This document shows, piece after piece, positions 22,456-30,656 of a stretch of 34,948 nucleotides of DNA. The DNA is from an uncultured Haemophilus sp. GTDB lineage: Bacteria > Pseudomonadota > Gammaproteobacteria > Enterobacterales > Pasteurellaceae. Location of the stretch: the NCBI RefSeq assembly GCF_937976265.1, contig NZ_CALJRX010000256.1:1-34948 (forward strand). Reading direction: 5' to 3'. Numbering within the stretch: position 1 is the first letter of the stretch; each line of letters opens with the position of its first letter. The notes beneath the pieces were generated by a model. The model did not search any database, was not told the DNA's origin, and worked only from the letters and a program-made list of their open reading frames with translations. Made by a program: the position numbers and the translations under genes.

Positions 22456-24768
22456 ATGTCAGAACTTAATGAAGCACAAAAAGTTGCGTGGGCAGGATTC
22501 GTTGCCGGTGATTGGCAAGAAAACGTCAACGTGCGTGATTTTATTCAAAAGAACTACACACCGTATGAAGGTGATGATTCTTTCTTAGCAGGTCCAACCG
22601 AAGCGACAACAAAACTTTGGGAAACCGTAATGGAAGGAATTAAAGTTGAAAACCGCACACATGCGCCATTAGACTTTGACGAACATACGCCTTCAACGAT
22701 TACTTCTCACGCACCAGGTTATATCAATAAAGACTTAGAGAAAATCGTAGGTCTTCAAACTGATGCTCCATTAAAACGTGCTATTATGCCATTTGGTGGG
22801 ATTAAAATGGTGGAAGGATCATGCAAAATTTACGGTCGTGAATTAGATCCTGAAGTGAAAAAAATCTTCACTGAATACCGTAAAACACATAACCAAGGTG
22901 TATTCGATGTTTATACGCCGGATATTTTACGTTGCCGTAAATCAGGCGTATTAACCGGTCTTCCTGATGCTTACGGTCGTGGCCGTATTATCGGTGACTA
23001 CCGTCGTGTCGCACTTTACGGTGTAGACTTCTTAATGAAAGATAAATACGCACAATTTACTTCTTTACAAAAAGACTTAGAAGATGGCGTAAATCTTGAA
23101 GCAACTATCCGTTTACGTGAAGAAATTGCAGAACAACACCGTGCATTAGGCCAAATGAAACAAATGGCGGCAAGCTACGGTTACGATATTTCTAACCCAG
23201 CAACCAATGCTAAAGAAGCCATTCAATGGATGTACTTTGCTTACTTAGCGGCAATCAAATCACAAAACGGTGCAGCGATGTCGTTTGGTCGTACTGCAAC
23301 CTTTATCGATATCTATATCGAACGTGATTTAAAAGCGGGTAAACTTACTGAAACTGAAGCGCAAGAATTAGTTGACCACTTAGTCATGAAACTTCGTATG
23401 GTTCGTTTCTTACGTACACCTGAATACGATCAATTGTTCTCTGGTGACCCAATGTGGGCAACTGAAACCATCGCAGGTATGGGTTTAGACGGTCGTACAT
23501 TAGTAACCAAAAATACATTCCGTATTTTACACACCCTTTACAACATGGGTACTTCTCCAGAACCAAACTTAACAATTCTTTGGTCTGAACAATTACCTGA
23601 AAACTTCAAACGTTTCTGTGCGAAAGTATCGATTGATACCTCATCAGTTCAATACGAAAACGATGATTTAATGCGTCCAGACTTCAACAATGATGACTAC
23701 GCAATCGCATGTTGTGTATCACCAATGGTTGTTGGTAAACAAATGCAATTCTTCGGTGCGCGTGCAAACTTAGCGAAAACATTGTTATACGCAATCAACG
23801 GCGGTATCGATGAAAAATTAGGTATGCAAGTAGGTCCGAAAACTGCACCAATCACTGATGAAGTGTTAGATTTCGACACCGTAATGACTCGTATGGACAG
23901 CTTTATGGATTGGTTGGCAAAACAATATGTGACAGCCTTAAACATCATCCACTACATGCACGATAAATATTCATACGAAGCCGCATTAATGGCGTTACAT
24001 GATCGTGATGTATACCGTACCATGGCTTGTGGTATCGCGGGTCTTTCTGTTGCGGCAGACTCACTTTCAGCAATTAAATATGCGAAAGTTAAACCGGTTC
24101 GTGGCGACATCAAAGATAAAGATGGCAATGTTGTAGCAAGCAACGTAGCGATCGACTTCGAAATCGAAGGTGAATATCCACAATATGGTAACAACGACAA
24201 CCGTGTTGATGACATCGCTTGTGACTTAGTTGAACGTTTCATGAAGAAAATTCAAAAACTTAAAACTTACCGCAACGCTGTGCCTACACAATCTGTATTA
24301 ACCATTACTTCTAACGTAGTTTATGGTAAGAAAACAGGTAACACCCCAGATGGTCGTCGTGCTGGCGCGCCATTCGGACCAGGTGCTAACCCAATGCACG
24401 GTCGTGACCAAAAAGGTGCGGTAGCGTCATTAACTTCTGTGGCTAAACTTCCATTTGCTTACGCAAAAGATGGTATTTCTTATACCTTCTCAATCGTACC
24501 AAATGCGTTAGGTAAAGATCCAGAAGCGCAACGTCGCAACCTTGCTGGCTTAATGGATGGTTACTTCCACCATGAAGCTACAGTAGAAGGCGGTCAACAC
24601 TTAAATGTGAACGTATTAAACCGTGAAATGTTATTAGATGCGATGGAAAATCCGGACAAATATCCGCAATTAACCATTCGTGTATCTGGTTACGCAGTAC
24701 GTTTCAACTCTTTAACTAAAGAGCAACAACAAGACGTCGTCACTCGTACATTCACAGAATCGTTCTAA
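22456..24768 (+). CDS. pflB: formate C-acetyltransferase (pyruvate formate-lyase)
   Basis: PflB, 770 aa from the second of two close ATG codons; AAGGA lies 7 bases before 22456 but only 1 base before the ATG at 22450. It splits pyruvate and CoA into acetyl-CoA and formate in anaerobic metabolism. The active-site cysteine pair is in IACCVSPMVVG. The glycyl radical is G745 in RVSGYAVRF, 25 residues from the end. Compared with the E. coli protein there is an extra stretch of about ten residues around DKDGNVVASN, before AIDFEIEGEYPQ. Highly biased codon use suggests strong expression. It follows focA and precedes its activase gene pflA, with a strong terminator between pflB and pflA. Confidence 0.99.
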   Translation: MSELNEAQKVAWAGFVAGDWQENVNVRDFIQKNYTPYEGDDSFLAGPTEATTKLWETVMEGIKVENRTHAPLDFDEHTPSTITSHAPGYINKDLEKIVGLQTDAPLKRAIMPFGGIKMVEGSCKIYGRELDPEVKKIFTEYRKTHNQGVFDVYTPDILRCRKSGVLTGLPDAYGRGRIIGDYRRVALYGVDFLMKDKYAQFTSLQKDLEDGVNLEATIRLREEIAEQHRALGQMKQMAASYGYDISNPATNAKEAIQWMYFAYLAAIKSQNGAAMSFGRTATFIDIYIERDLKAGKLTETEAQELVDHLVMKLRMVRFLRTPEYDQLFSGDPMWATETIAGMGLDGRTLVTKNTFRILHTLYNMGTSPEPNLTILWSEQLPENFKRFCAKVSIDTSSVQYENDDLMRPDFNNDDYAIACCVSPMVVGKQMQFFGARANLAKTLLYAINGGIDEKLGMQVGPKTAPITDEVLDFDTVMTRMDSFMDWLAKQYVTALNIIHYMHDKYSYEAALMALHDRDVYRTMACGIAGLSVAADSLSAIKYAKVKPVRGDIKDKDGNVVASNVAIDFEIEGEYPQYGNNDNRVDDIACDLVERFMKKIQKLKTYRNAVPTQSVLTITSNVVYGKKTGNTPDGRRAGAPFGPGANPMHGRDQKGAVASLTSVAKLPFAYAKDGISYTFSIVPNALGKDPEAQRRNLAGLMDGYFHHEATVEGGQHLNVNVLNREMLLDAMENPDKYPQLTIRVSGYAVRFNSLTKEQQQDVVTRTFTESF

Positions 24769-24784
24769 AACACGATAAAATTTA

Positions 24785-24794
24785 ACCGCACTTT
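24785..24794 (-). repeat. uptake signal after pflB
   Basis: ACCGCACTTT (reverse orientation) just downstream of the pflB stop and ahead of the terminator hairpin. Confidence 0.8.
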
Positions 24795-24812
24795 AGCGGG
24801 AACATAAAAATT

Positions 24813-24843
24813 ATGAGCCTGATTTAAGTCAGGCTCATTTTTT
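24813..24843 (+). terminator. pflB terminator
   Basis: ATGAGCCTGA (24813-24822) pairs perfectly with TCAGGCTCAT (24829-24838) around a 6-base loop, then five T. It should uncouple pflA from most of the focA-pflB transcript. Confidence 0.9.
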
Positions 24844-24898
24844 ATAGATGATATTTTTGGTAAAATTTAGCTATATTTAGTTTTTTGGAAATTTATGT

Positions 24899-25639
24899 AT
24901 GTCTGTTTTAGGAAGAATTCATTCTTTTGAATCCTGTGGCACCGTGGATGGTCCGGGGATTCGTTTTATTTTATTTATGCAAGGCTGCTTGATGCGTTGC
25001 AAATATTGCCACAACCGTGATACTTGGGATCTTGATGGTGGTCGCGAAATCAGTGTGGAAGAACTTATGAAAGAAGTGGTGAGTTATCGTCACTTTATGA
25101 ATGCAACTGGTGGTGGTGTAACAGCATCAGGTGGTGAGGCCATTCTTCAAGCTGAGTTTGTTCGTGATTGGTTCCGTGCTTGTAAAGCAGAAGGGATTAA
25201 TACTTGTTTAGATACCAATGGTTTTGTACGTCATTATGACCATATTATTGATGAACTAATCGATGTAACCGATCTTGTTTTGCTTGATTTGAAAGAGCTG
25301 AACGATCAAGTGCACCAAAACCTTATTGGTGTGCCAAATAAACGGACGTTGGAATTTGCAAAATATCTGCAAAAACGAAATCAACGTACATGGATTCGTT
25401 ATGTCGTGGTTCCAGGTTACACAGATAGTGACCATGATATTCATTTATTAGGGCAATTCATTGAAGGTATGACCAATATTGAAAAAGTCGAACTTCTTCC
25501 TTATCATCGATTAGGCGCCCACAAATGGAAAACCCTTGGGTTTGACTATGAACTCGAAGATGTATTGCCTCCGACAAAAGAGTCGCTTGAGCATATTAAA
25601 AATATCTTAGAGGGATACGGACATACCGTAAAATACTAA
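24899..25639 (+). CDS. pflA: pyruvate formate-lyase-activating enzyme (radical SAM)
   Basis: PflA, 246 aa, the usual length. It abstracts a hydrogen from the PflB glycine to form the glycyl radical, using S-adenosylmethionine and a [4Fe-4S] cluster. The cluster motif CX3CX2C is CLMRCKYC near residue 30-37. Activase signatures are SFESCGTVDGPGIR before it and TASGGEAILQAEF after it; LDTNGFVRHYD and WIRYVVVPGYTD follow. GGAAA lies upstream of the ATG. Expression probably depends on read-through of the pflB terminator or on its own promoter in the 130-bp gap. The protein E gene follows after 54 bases. Confidence 0.98.
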   Translation: MSVLGRIHSFESCGTVDGPGIRFILFMQGCLMRCKYCHNRDTWDLDGGREISVEELMKEVVSYRHFMNATGGGVTASGGEAILQAEFVRDWFRACKAEGINTCLDTNGFVRHYDHIIDELIDVTDLVLLDLKELNDQVHQNLIGVPNKRTLEFAKYLQKRNQRTWIRYVVVPGYTDSDHDIHLLGQFIEGMTNIEKVELLPYHRLGAHKWKTLGFDYELEDVLPPTKESLEHIKNILEGYGHTVKY

Positions 25640-25664
25640 GCGATAGTGTTAAACGGTAAACAGC

Positions 25665-25680
25665 AAGCTTCAGTAAGCTT
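25665..25680 (+). other. small stem-loop directly before the protein E ribosome site
   Basis: AAGCTT-CAGT-AAGCTT: 6-bp arms, 4-base loop, ending one base before TAAGGAGAG. It could affect ribosome access or act as a weak attenuator. Confidence 0.45.
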
Positions 25681-25693
25681 TAAGGAGAGAAAA

Positions 25694-26197
25694 ATGAAAA
25701 AATTAGCATTAACGTTTTTAGGTGTAGCCCTTTTAGCAGGCTGTTCTGCTGTTCAACCACCAGTTACACAAGAAGAGGTGACATTAACACTTCCTTCAAA
25801 AGATAGAGTAGGGTATGTGCGATTAGTAAAAGATAAAAATTACTACATTGATACCGATTCAATTTGGGTAGACAACCAAGATTTAAACCAAGTGCATTTT
25901 GATGCAGTGGTGAATTTGGATAAAGGTTTATATGTGTATCCAAATGAGAAAAGACGTTATGCGCGATCTGTTCGCCAATATAAAATCTTAAACTGTAAGA
26001 ACTACCATTTAACCCAAGTTCGTACTGATTTTTATGATGATTTTTGGGGCGAAGGTTTACGTGCAGCACCGAAAAAACAAGAGAAATATACAATCAGCTT
26101 AAAGCCGAATACAACGCTCTATGCGGCTGCGCAAGTTATTTGTGTGAACTCAGATAGAAAACCTTCTTTAGATTTAGAAGGCTCAAAAGCAAAATAA
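25694..26197 (+). CDS. pe: surface-adhesin protein E (lipoprotein)
   Basis: A 167-aa outer-membrane lipoprotein. ATG 25694 is chosen over the longer frame from 25646 because AAGGAGAG lies 5-6 bases before it and the signal peptide starts there. The lipobox is LLAGC with Cys at 17. The mature part closely matches H. influenzae protein E as I recall it: YYIDTDSIWVDNQ, HFDAVVNLDKGLYVYP, RYARSVRQYKILNC, NYHLTQVRTDFYD and GLRAAPKKQ. Protein E binds epithelial cells, vitronectin, laminin and plasminogen; those activities are carried over by homology. Two cysteines in the mature part (KILNC and QVIC) likely pair. H. influenzae has the same neighbours (focA, pflB, pflA, protein E). Confidence 0.93.
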   Translation: MKKLALTFLGVALLAGCSAVQPPVTQEEVTLTLPSKDRVGYVRLVKDKNYYIDTDSIWVDNQDLNQVHFDAVVNLDKGLYVYPNEKRRYARSVRQYKILNCKNYHLTQVRTDFYDDFWGEGLRAAPKKQEKYTISLKPNTTLYAAAQVICVNSDRKPSLDLEGSKAK

Positions 26198-26203
26198 TCA
26201 ATT

Positions 26204-26233
26204 AAAGTGCGGTTAGAAATAGCCGCATTTTTT
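26204..26233 (+). terminator. protein E gene terminator, containing a USS
   Basis: TGCGGTTA (26208-26215) pairs with TAGCCGCA (26220-26227), one G-U pair, GAAA loop, then six T. The left side is an exact uptake signal AAAGTGCGGT (26204-26213). Confidence 0.85.
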
Positions 26234-26261
26234 ATCTCTCAGAAATTAATGAGCAGGTAAT

Positions 26262-26294
26262 AAAAAACGGTCAATATTCATTAAATATTGACCG
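26262..26294 (-). terminator. efp terminator
   Basis: CGGTCAATATT (26268-26278) pairs exactly with AATATTGACCG (26284-26294), 5-base loop; on the minus strand six T follow. Convergent with the protein E terminator. Confidence 0.85.
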
Positions 26295-26317
26295 CTCTTT
26301 TTATCTCATATGAAAGA

Positions 26318-26884
26318 TTATTTCACACGAGAAACGTATTCGCCTGAACGAGTATCGACTTTAATCACCTCGCCAATTTGAACGAAAAGAGGTACTTTCA
26401 CCACAGCGCCAGTGCTTAATGTTGCTGGTTTACCGCCTGTACCTGCAGTATCACCTTTAAGACCAGGGTCTGTATCGATGATTTCTAATTCTACGAAGTT
26501 TGGTGGAGTAATGCTGATTGGCGCACCATTCCATAAAGTCACGATACAATCTGCTTGGTCTAATAACCATTTTTCTGCATCACCCACTGCTTTTGCATCA
26601 GCAGAGTATTGTTCGAATGTTTCTGGGTGCATGAAGTACCAGAATGCATCATCTTTGTATGAATAAGTGAGGTTAAGATCCATAACATCAGCAGCTTCAA
26701 CCGAAGTACCAGATTTGAAGTTTACGTCTAATACTTTGCCTGAAATTAATTTACGAATACGAGTACGAGTAAAAGCTTGGCCTTTACCTGGTTTAACGAA
26801 TTCGTTTTCAACGATCACACAAGGCTCACCGTCTTGCATAAATTTTAGACCTGGTTTGAAATCACTGGTAGTATATGTAGCCAT
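26318..26884 (-). CDS. efp: translation elongation factor P
   Basis: EF-P, 188 aa, full length; rescues ribosomes stalled at polyproline. The three beta-barrel domains are typical, with DFKPGLKF at the start and VKVPLFVQIGEVIKVDTRSGEYVSR at the end. The modified loop KPGKGQAF at 31-38 carries K34, the residue that receives beta-lysine in bacteria with EpmA/EpmB. That fits the epmB gene read divergently from a spacer of only about 30-36 bp. epmA is not in this window. Confidence 0.99.
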   Translation of the reverse strand: MATYTTSDFKPGLKFMQDGEPCVIVENEFVKPGKGQAFTRTRIRKLISGKVLDVNFKSGTSVEAADVMDLNLTYSYKDDAFWYFMHPETFEQYSADAKAVGDAEKWLLDQADCIVTLWNGAPISITPPNFVELEIIDTDPGLKGDTAGTGGKPATLSTGAVVKVPLFVQIGEVIKVDTRSGEYVSRVK

Positions 26885-26920
26885 ATTAAAAATATCCTAA
26901 AAAATAGAGATTGTTTGAAA

Positions 26921-27937
26921 GTGCGTATTTTAACCCGAAATATTGCGATTAGAGAAGAACAAAATTGGTTAGAAACCCTAAAAAATGCGATTTCTGATCC
27001 GAAAATCTTACTAAAAACCTTAAATTTGCCTGTTGAAGATTTTGCCGAGGATATCACCGCTCGTAAACTTTTTGCTATGCGAGTGCCTTTGCCTTTTGTC
27101 GAAAAAATGGAAAAGGGGAATCCGAAAGATCCACTTTTTTTACAAGTGATGACGGCTCAGCAAGAATTTATTGAAGCAGAGGGTTTTAGTCAAGATCCTT
27201 TAGATGAGCAGCAAAAAAATGCCGTGCCTAATATTCTGCATAAATACCAAAATCGCTTGCTGTTCATGGCAAAAGGGGGGTGTGCTGTCAATTGTCGTTA
27301 TTGCTTTCGTCGTCATTTTCCTTACGATCAAAACCCAGGCAATAAAACCAGTTGGCAACAAGCAATAGACTATATTGCCGCACATTCTGAAATCGAAGAA
27401 GTGATTTTTTCGGGTGGCGATCCCATGATGGCGAAGGATAGTGAATGGGCGTGGCTATTAGAACGCCTTGAAAAGATACCGCACTTACAGCGTTTGCGTA
27501 TTCACTCTCGTTTACCTGTCGTGATTCCAGAACGTATTACGGATGAATTTTGTGATTTATTGCTAAAAAGCCCATTACAAACGGTGTTTGTGACGCATAT
27601 CAATCACCCAAATGAAATTGATGAAGAACTCGCTTTGGCTATGCAAAAACTGGCAGGCGCTAAAGTCACATTACTCAATCAATCCGTCCTTTTAAAGGAT
27701 GTGAATGATAACCCACATACATTAAAAGTATTAAGCGATAAGTTGTTTCAAGCGGGCATTCTGCCTTATTACTTGCATTTGTTGGATAAAGTGCAAGGTG
27801 CGAGCCATTTCTATATTTCAGATGAGAAAGCGTTACAAATTTATAAAGAATTACAGGCGCTCACTTCTGGCTATTTAGTACCCAAATTAGCTCGAGAAAT
27901 CGGTGGAGAGCCAAATAAAACTTTATACACAGCTTAA
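26921..27937 (+). CDS. epmB: EF-P beta-lysylation enzyme, lysine 2,3-aminomutase family
   Basis: EpmB (YjeK), 338 aa from GTG 26921, which aligns with the usual MRIL start; a TTG at 26915 is the alternative. It is a PLP-dependent radical SAM enzyme that makes (R)-beta-lysine for attachment to EF-P K34 by EpmA. The cluster motif is CAVNCRYC inside GGCAVNCRYCFRRHFPY. Other supports are FSGGDPMMAKD, IHSRLPVVIPERIT and THINHPNEI. The PLP lysine lies in the C-terminal region near VPKLAREIGGEPNKT. It is divergent from efp with almost no spacer, so the two promoters must overlap or lie inside the other gene's 5' end. Highly similar to the H. influenzae protein as recalled. Confidence 0.96.
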   Translation: MRILTRNIAIREEQNWLETLKNAISDPKILLKTLNLPVEDFAEDITARKLFAMRVPLPFVEKMEKGNPKDPLFLQVMTAQQEFIEAEGFSQDPLDEQQKNAVPNILHKYQNRLLFMAKGGCAVNCRYCFRRHFPYDQNPGNKTSWQQAIDYIAAHSEIEEVIFSGGDPMMAKDSEWAWLLERLEKIPHLQRLRIHSRLPVVIPERITDEFCDLLLKSPLQTVFVTHINHPNEIDEELALAMQKLAGAKVTLLNQSVLLKDVNDNPHTLKVLSDKLFQAGILPYYLHLLDKVQGASHFYISDEKALQIYKELQALTSGYLVPKLAREIGGEPNKTLYTA

Positions 27938-27965
27938 GATCCGATAAAATACGATCCAATTTTTC

Positions 27966-27975
27966 ACCGCACTTT
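27966..27975 (-). repeat. uptake signal before oapA
   Basis: ACCGCACTTT; with the following TTGTGCG it forms a short CGCAC/GTGCG stem (27969-27982) without a good T-tail. Confidence 0.75.
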
Positions 27976-28012
27976 TTGTGCGATCTTTAGTTTAGCAAAT
28001 CGAGGTAATCCC

Positions 28013-29395
28013 GTGGATAATAAAAATCAACCTAACGACAATTCATCTCAAAATGAATTAGATTTAGGATTTAATCATTCAGACTCTGTGACCCCAAGAA
28101 AACCGGTTCAACAAAGTGGCTCAATTTTTGATAAAGCCAAAGGTTTATTTGGTAAAAAAGAACAGCCAGATACGCAATTCCATGTTCGTCGCGAGCCAAC
28201 TTTTGGCGCGGCAGCAAGCCAACCTTTTTCGCCTTCTCAAGCATTTCAACGTGAAAATACTGAACAGTCAGCGCCATCAAGTGCTTTCGGAACTCAAGAG
28301 CCCGTTGAGAATGTTCAAGTAGAAAACGTAACGGAAGAAAAAGTGATTTTTGAAAATTCTCCTGCAGAAGAGATTGTGGAAGAAGTGACAACTCAAACCG
28401 AAACAGTTGCACCGGCAGCCACTGTGGCATCAAGCTTGAAATCACCTGAAAAATGGAAGGTTCTACAAATGTTACCAGAAAAACATCGTCGTTTATTTAT
28501 TGCGATTTTGGGTTTAGTGGTATTACTGATCATTTTCTTCACCCTAAAACCAAATTCAGATACGGTGGAGTCTTTTGAACAACAAAATGGTAATGAAATA
28601 CCAGTTCAATTCCAATCATTGGATCAGTCTCAACCAGTTGAAACGACGATATTAGATAACAATAATACGGTAGCACCAGCAAAAACAGAACAAACAGCAA
28701 ATGACGCTAAATCAGATACACCTCCAGCAATGGAATATGTAGGTGATAAAGCAGATGCTGCTAAATCACAAACTGCAGAGCCTGCACAACAAACTGTTGC
28801 TCAACAACCGGTAACGCCAGTTCAGCCAACTGTTGCACCAACACCAGTTAAAGAACCCGTGAAAACAGTGCAACCAACTGTAGAAAAAAATACTGCAACG
28901 GTTGAGCATAAAGCAGAACCTCGTCGTGAACAGACACCTGTGGTTCAAGAGAAAAAACAACCTAAACCAGTAACTGAAAAAGCGACAGCTCAACCGACTC
29001 AAACCGTGAAAAAAGAGTCAAGCAAAATTCAAGAAGCGAAACCTGTTGCCACTAAAGATAGTAAGGTTCAAATTGTGGAAGCGAAATCCGCAACCCACAA
29101 GGCTGTGAAAGCAGCTGAACCAGCAGCACAAACCGCTTCAACAGGTGCAACAAAAACATTAACTGTGCCGCAAGGTGTTTCACTGATGCAAGTATTCCGT
29201 GATAATAAATTGAATATTGCCGATGTGAATGCCATGACCAAAGCAAACGGTGCAGGTAATGCATTAAGCAGTTTCAAACCTGGTGACAAAGTACAGGTTT
29301 CAGTGAACAGTCAAGGTCGAGTGAGTGAGCTTCGTTTATCAAATGGCGGCAAGTTCATTCGTCAAGCCGATGGTTCATATCAGTATAAAAAATAA
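28013..29395 (+). CDS. oapA: opacity-associated protein A
   Basis: OapA, 460 aa, GTG start with GAGGT 6 bases upstream. The first 150 residues are hydrophilic and cytoplasmic, one transmembrane helix lies near 160-176 (LFIAILGLVVLLIIFF), and a Pro/Gln/Thr/Lys-rich linker extends to about 375. The C-terminal 80 residues are the OapA/LysM-like domain (LTVPQGVSLMQVFRDN, FKPGDKVQVSV, GGKFIRQADGSY), which likely contacts peptidoglycan. In H. influenzae OapA is needed for the transparent colony type and aids colonisation. The linker repeats TVAP/PVxP-like units and varies in length between strains. A hairpin at 29403-29425 separates it from oapB. Confidence 0.93.
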   Translation: MDNKNQPNDNSSQNELDLGFNHSDSVTPRKPVQQSGSIFDKAKGLFGKKEQPDTQFHVRREPTFGAAASQPFSPSQAFQRENTEQSAPSSAFGTQEPVENVQVENVTEEKVIFENSPAEEIVEEVTTQTETVAPAATVASSLKSPEKWKVLQMLPEKHRRLFIAILGLVVLLIIFFTLKPNSDTVESFEQQNGNEIPVQFQSLDQSQPVETTILDNNNTVAPAKTEQTANDAKSDTPPAMEYVGDKADAAKSQTAEPAQQTVAQQPVTPVQPTVAPTPVKEPVKTVQPTVEKNTATVEHKAEPRREQTPVVQEKKQPKPVTEKATAQPTQTVKKESSKIQEAKPVATKDSKVQIVEAKSATHKAVKAAEPAAQTASTGATKTLTVPQGVSLMQVFRDNKLNIADVNAMTKANGAGNALSSFKPGDKVQVSVNSQGRVSELRLSNGGKFIRQADGSYQYKK

Positions 29396-29402
29396 TTTTT
29401 AG

Positions 29403-29425
29403 TGGGCGAGTAATCGCCCATTTTT
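29403..29425 (+). terminator. terminator or attenuator between oapA and oapB
   Basis: TGGGCGA (29403-29409), loop GTAA, TCGCCCA (29414-29420), then TTTTT. Confidence 0.75.
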
Positions 29426-29500
29426 CTAGATAAGATTGTTTATCCTTGCTCATTTCGCAAAGTGAGCAATCATAAAAAAACCTTGATGGAAATAGAATTC

Positions 29501-29908
29501 ATGTTAAAAAAATTAAGCGTAATTTTGACCGCACTTTGGCTTTCCGCATGCTCGCAGAATGTTGAGTTAACTAAAGCCACACCACAGAAAATGAAAGTGC
29601 AAACCGTTGATAAAAAATCCCAAAAGGGTTCAGCGACGGTTTATTTGTGTAAAGACAATAAAGAAGTGAGTGTGGTTCATACCAAGCAAAAACAGAAAAG
29701 TAAAAAAACACTCAGTCAGGTGACCGTCACTTTTAATGATGTAACTGAAAAATTGACTCGTGTGATTTCTGAGCGTGGTAGGAATTATGCCAATATTCGT
29801 TGGTATTGGCAGGAGCGAGATGACTTCAGTCGATTACAAACTAGCGTAGGTGAAGTGCTCGCAGAACGCTGTGTTAAACAACCAAGTGAATTAAAATCAG
29901 GCAAATAA
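29501..29908 (+). CDS. oapB: opacity-associated protein B-like lipoprotein
   Basis: A 135-aa predicted lipoprotein from ATG 29501, where the signal peptide MLKKLSVILTALWLSAC begins (lipidated Cys17); the longer frame from 29462 has no signal-like start. The mature part is Lys-rich (KMKVQTVDKKSQKG) with two cysteines (YLCKDN and ERCVKQ). I name it OapB from its place between oapA and recO, as in H. influenzae, and the lipoprotein signal; the sequence match alone is less certain. A reversed uptake signal (29528-29537) is built into the signal peptide, encoding TAL. The recO start follows after 7 bases. Confidence 0.8.
   Translation: MLKKLSVILTALWLSACSQNVELTKATPQKMKVQTVDKKSQKGSATVYLCKDNKEVSVVHTKQKQKSKKTLSQVTVTFNDVTEKLTRVISERGRNYANIRWYWQERDDFSRLQTSVGEVLAERCVKQPSELKSGK
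29528..29537 (-). repeat. uptake signal within the oapB signal peptide
   Basis: ACCGCACTTT, in frame as Thr-Ala-Leu inside the hydrophobic core. Confidence 0.85.
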
Positions 29909-29915
29909 TTCTTTT

Positions 29916-30620
29916 ATGGATCTCCAACGCGGCTTTGTGTTACATCGTCGTCCTTATAGTGAAACCAGCCTTTTGGTGGATTTATTCACTGAAGAAACGG
30001 GACGTTTGACGGTTATTGCAAAAGGTGCACGTGCGAAACGTTCGGCATGGAAATCTGTCTTACAGCCTTTTACGCCATTACTTCTTCGTTGGTCAGGTAA
30101 AGGCGCATTAAAAACGCTCACAAAAGCAGAGCCCGCGGCAATTACGCTACCTTTGCAGCAAACGGCTTTATACAGCGGGTTTTATGTAAATGAGCTGATT
30201 ACTCGCGTGATCGAACCAGAAACTGCCAATCCACAACTTTTTCAGCATTATCTTCAATGCTTAACAGGCTTAGCCACTCAACCACAGGTTGAGCCTACAT
30301 TACGTCTATTTGAATTTCATTTACTTAAAATCTTAGGTTATGGCATTGATTTTCTGCATTGTGCTGGATCCGGTTTGCCAGTGGATGAATCGATGACTTA
30401 CCAATACCGTGCGGAAAAGGGTTTTATCGCCTCGTTAGTGAAAGATAACTTGACCTTTTATGGTCGAGATTTACTCGCCTTTGACCGTTTGGAATTCACC
30501 GATGAGGCAGTCTTGCAAGCGGCAAAACGTTTTACCCGCATTGCACTTAAACCTTATTTAGGTGATAAGCCGCTGAAAAGTCGAGAATTATTTACGCAAA
30601 ATGTACTTTATTTAAAATAA
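29916..30620 (+). CDS. recO: DNA repair protein RecO
   Basis: RecO, 234 aa, full length; helps RecR load RecA onto SSB-coated DNA in the RecFOR pathway. The N-terminal OB fold starts LQRGFVLHRRPYSETSLLVD and contains VIAKGARAKRSAWKSVLQPF. The helical C-terminal part includes LRLFEFHLLKILGYG and a single Cys in FLHCAGSG, not the zinc-binding four-Cys set of some RecO proteins. No strong Shine-Dalgarno; the start is 7 bases after oapB, so translational coupling is likely. rlmD follows. Confidence 0.96.
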   Translation: MDLQRGFVLHRRPYSETSLLVDLFTEETGRLTVIAKGARAKRSAWKSVLQPFTPLLLRWSGKGALKTLTKAEPAAITLPLQQTALYSGFYVNELITRVIEPETANPQLFQHYLQCLTGLATQPQVEPTLRLFEFHLLKILGYGIDFLHCAGSGLPVDESMTYQYRAEKGFIASLVKDNLTFYGRDLLAFDRLEFTDEAVLQAAKRFTRIALKPYLGDKPLKSRELFTQNVLYLK

Positions 30621-30656
30621 TCCCTTTCTTTGATACAAATAGATTAAGACACCATC

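Noticed and set aside
27966..27990. CGCAC/GTGCG stem as an epmB terminator
   Set aside because: The stem is short (5 bp) with a T loop and is followed by ATCTTT rather than a proper T-run; left as a USS.
28071..28445. 124-aa minus-strand ORF inside oapA
   Set aside because: Antisense to the low-complexity N-terminal part of oapA; its residues reflect the complement of that repeat-rich coding.
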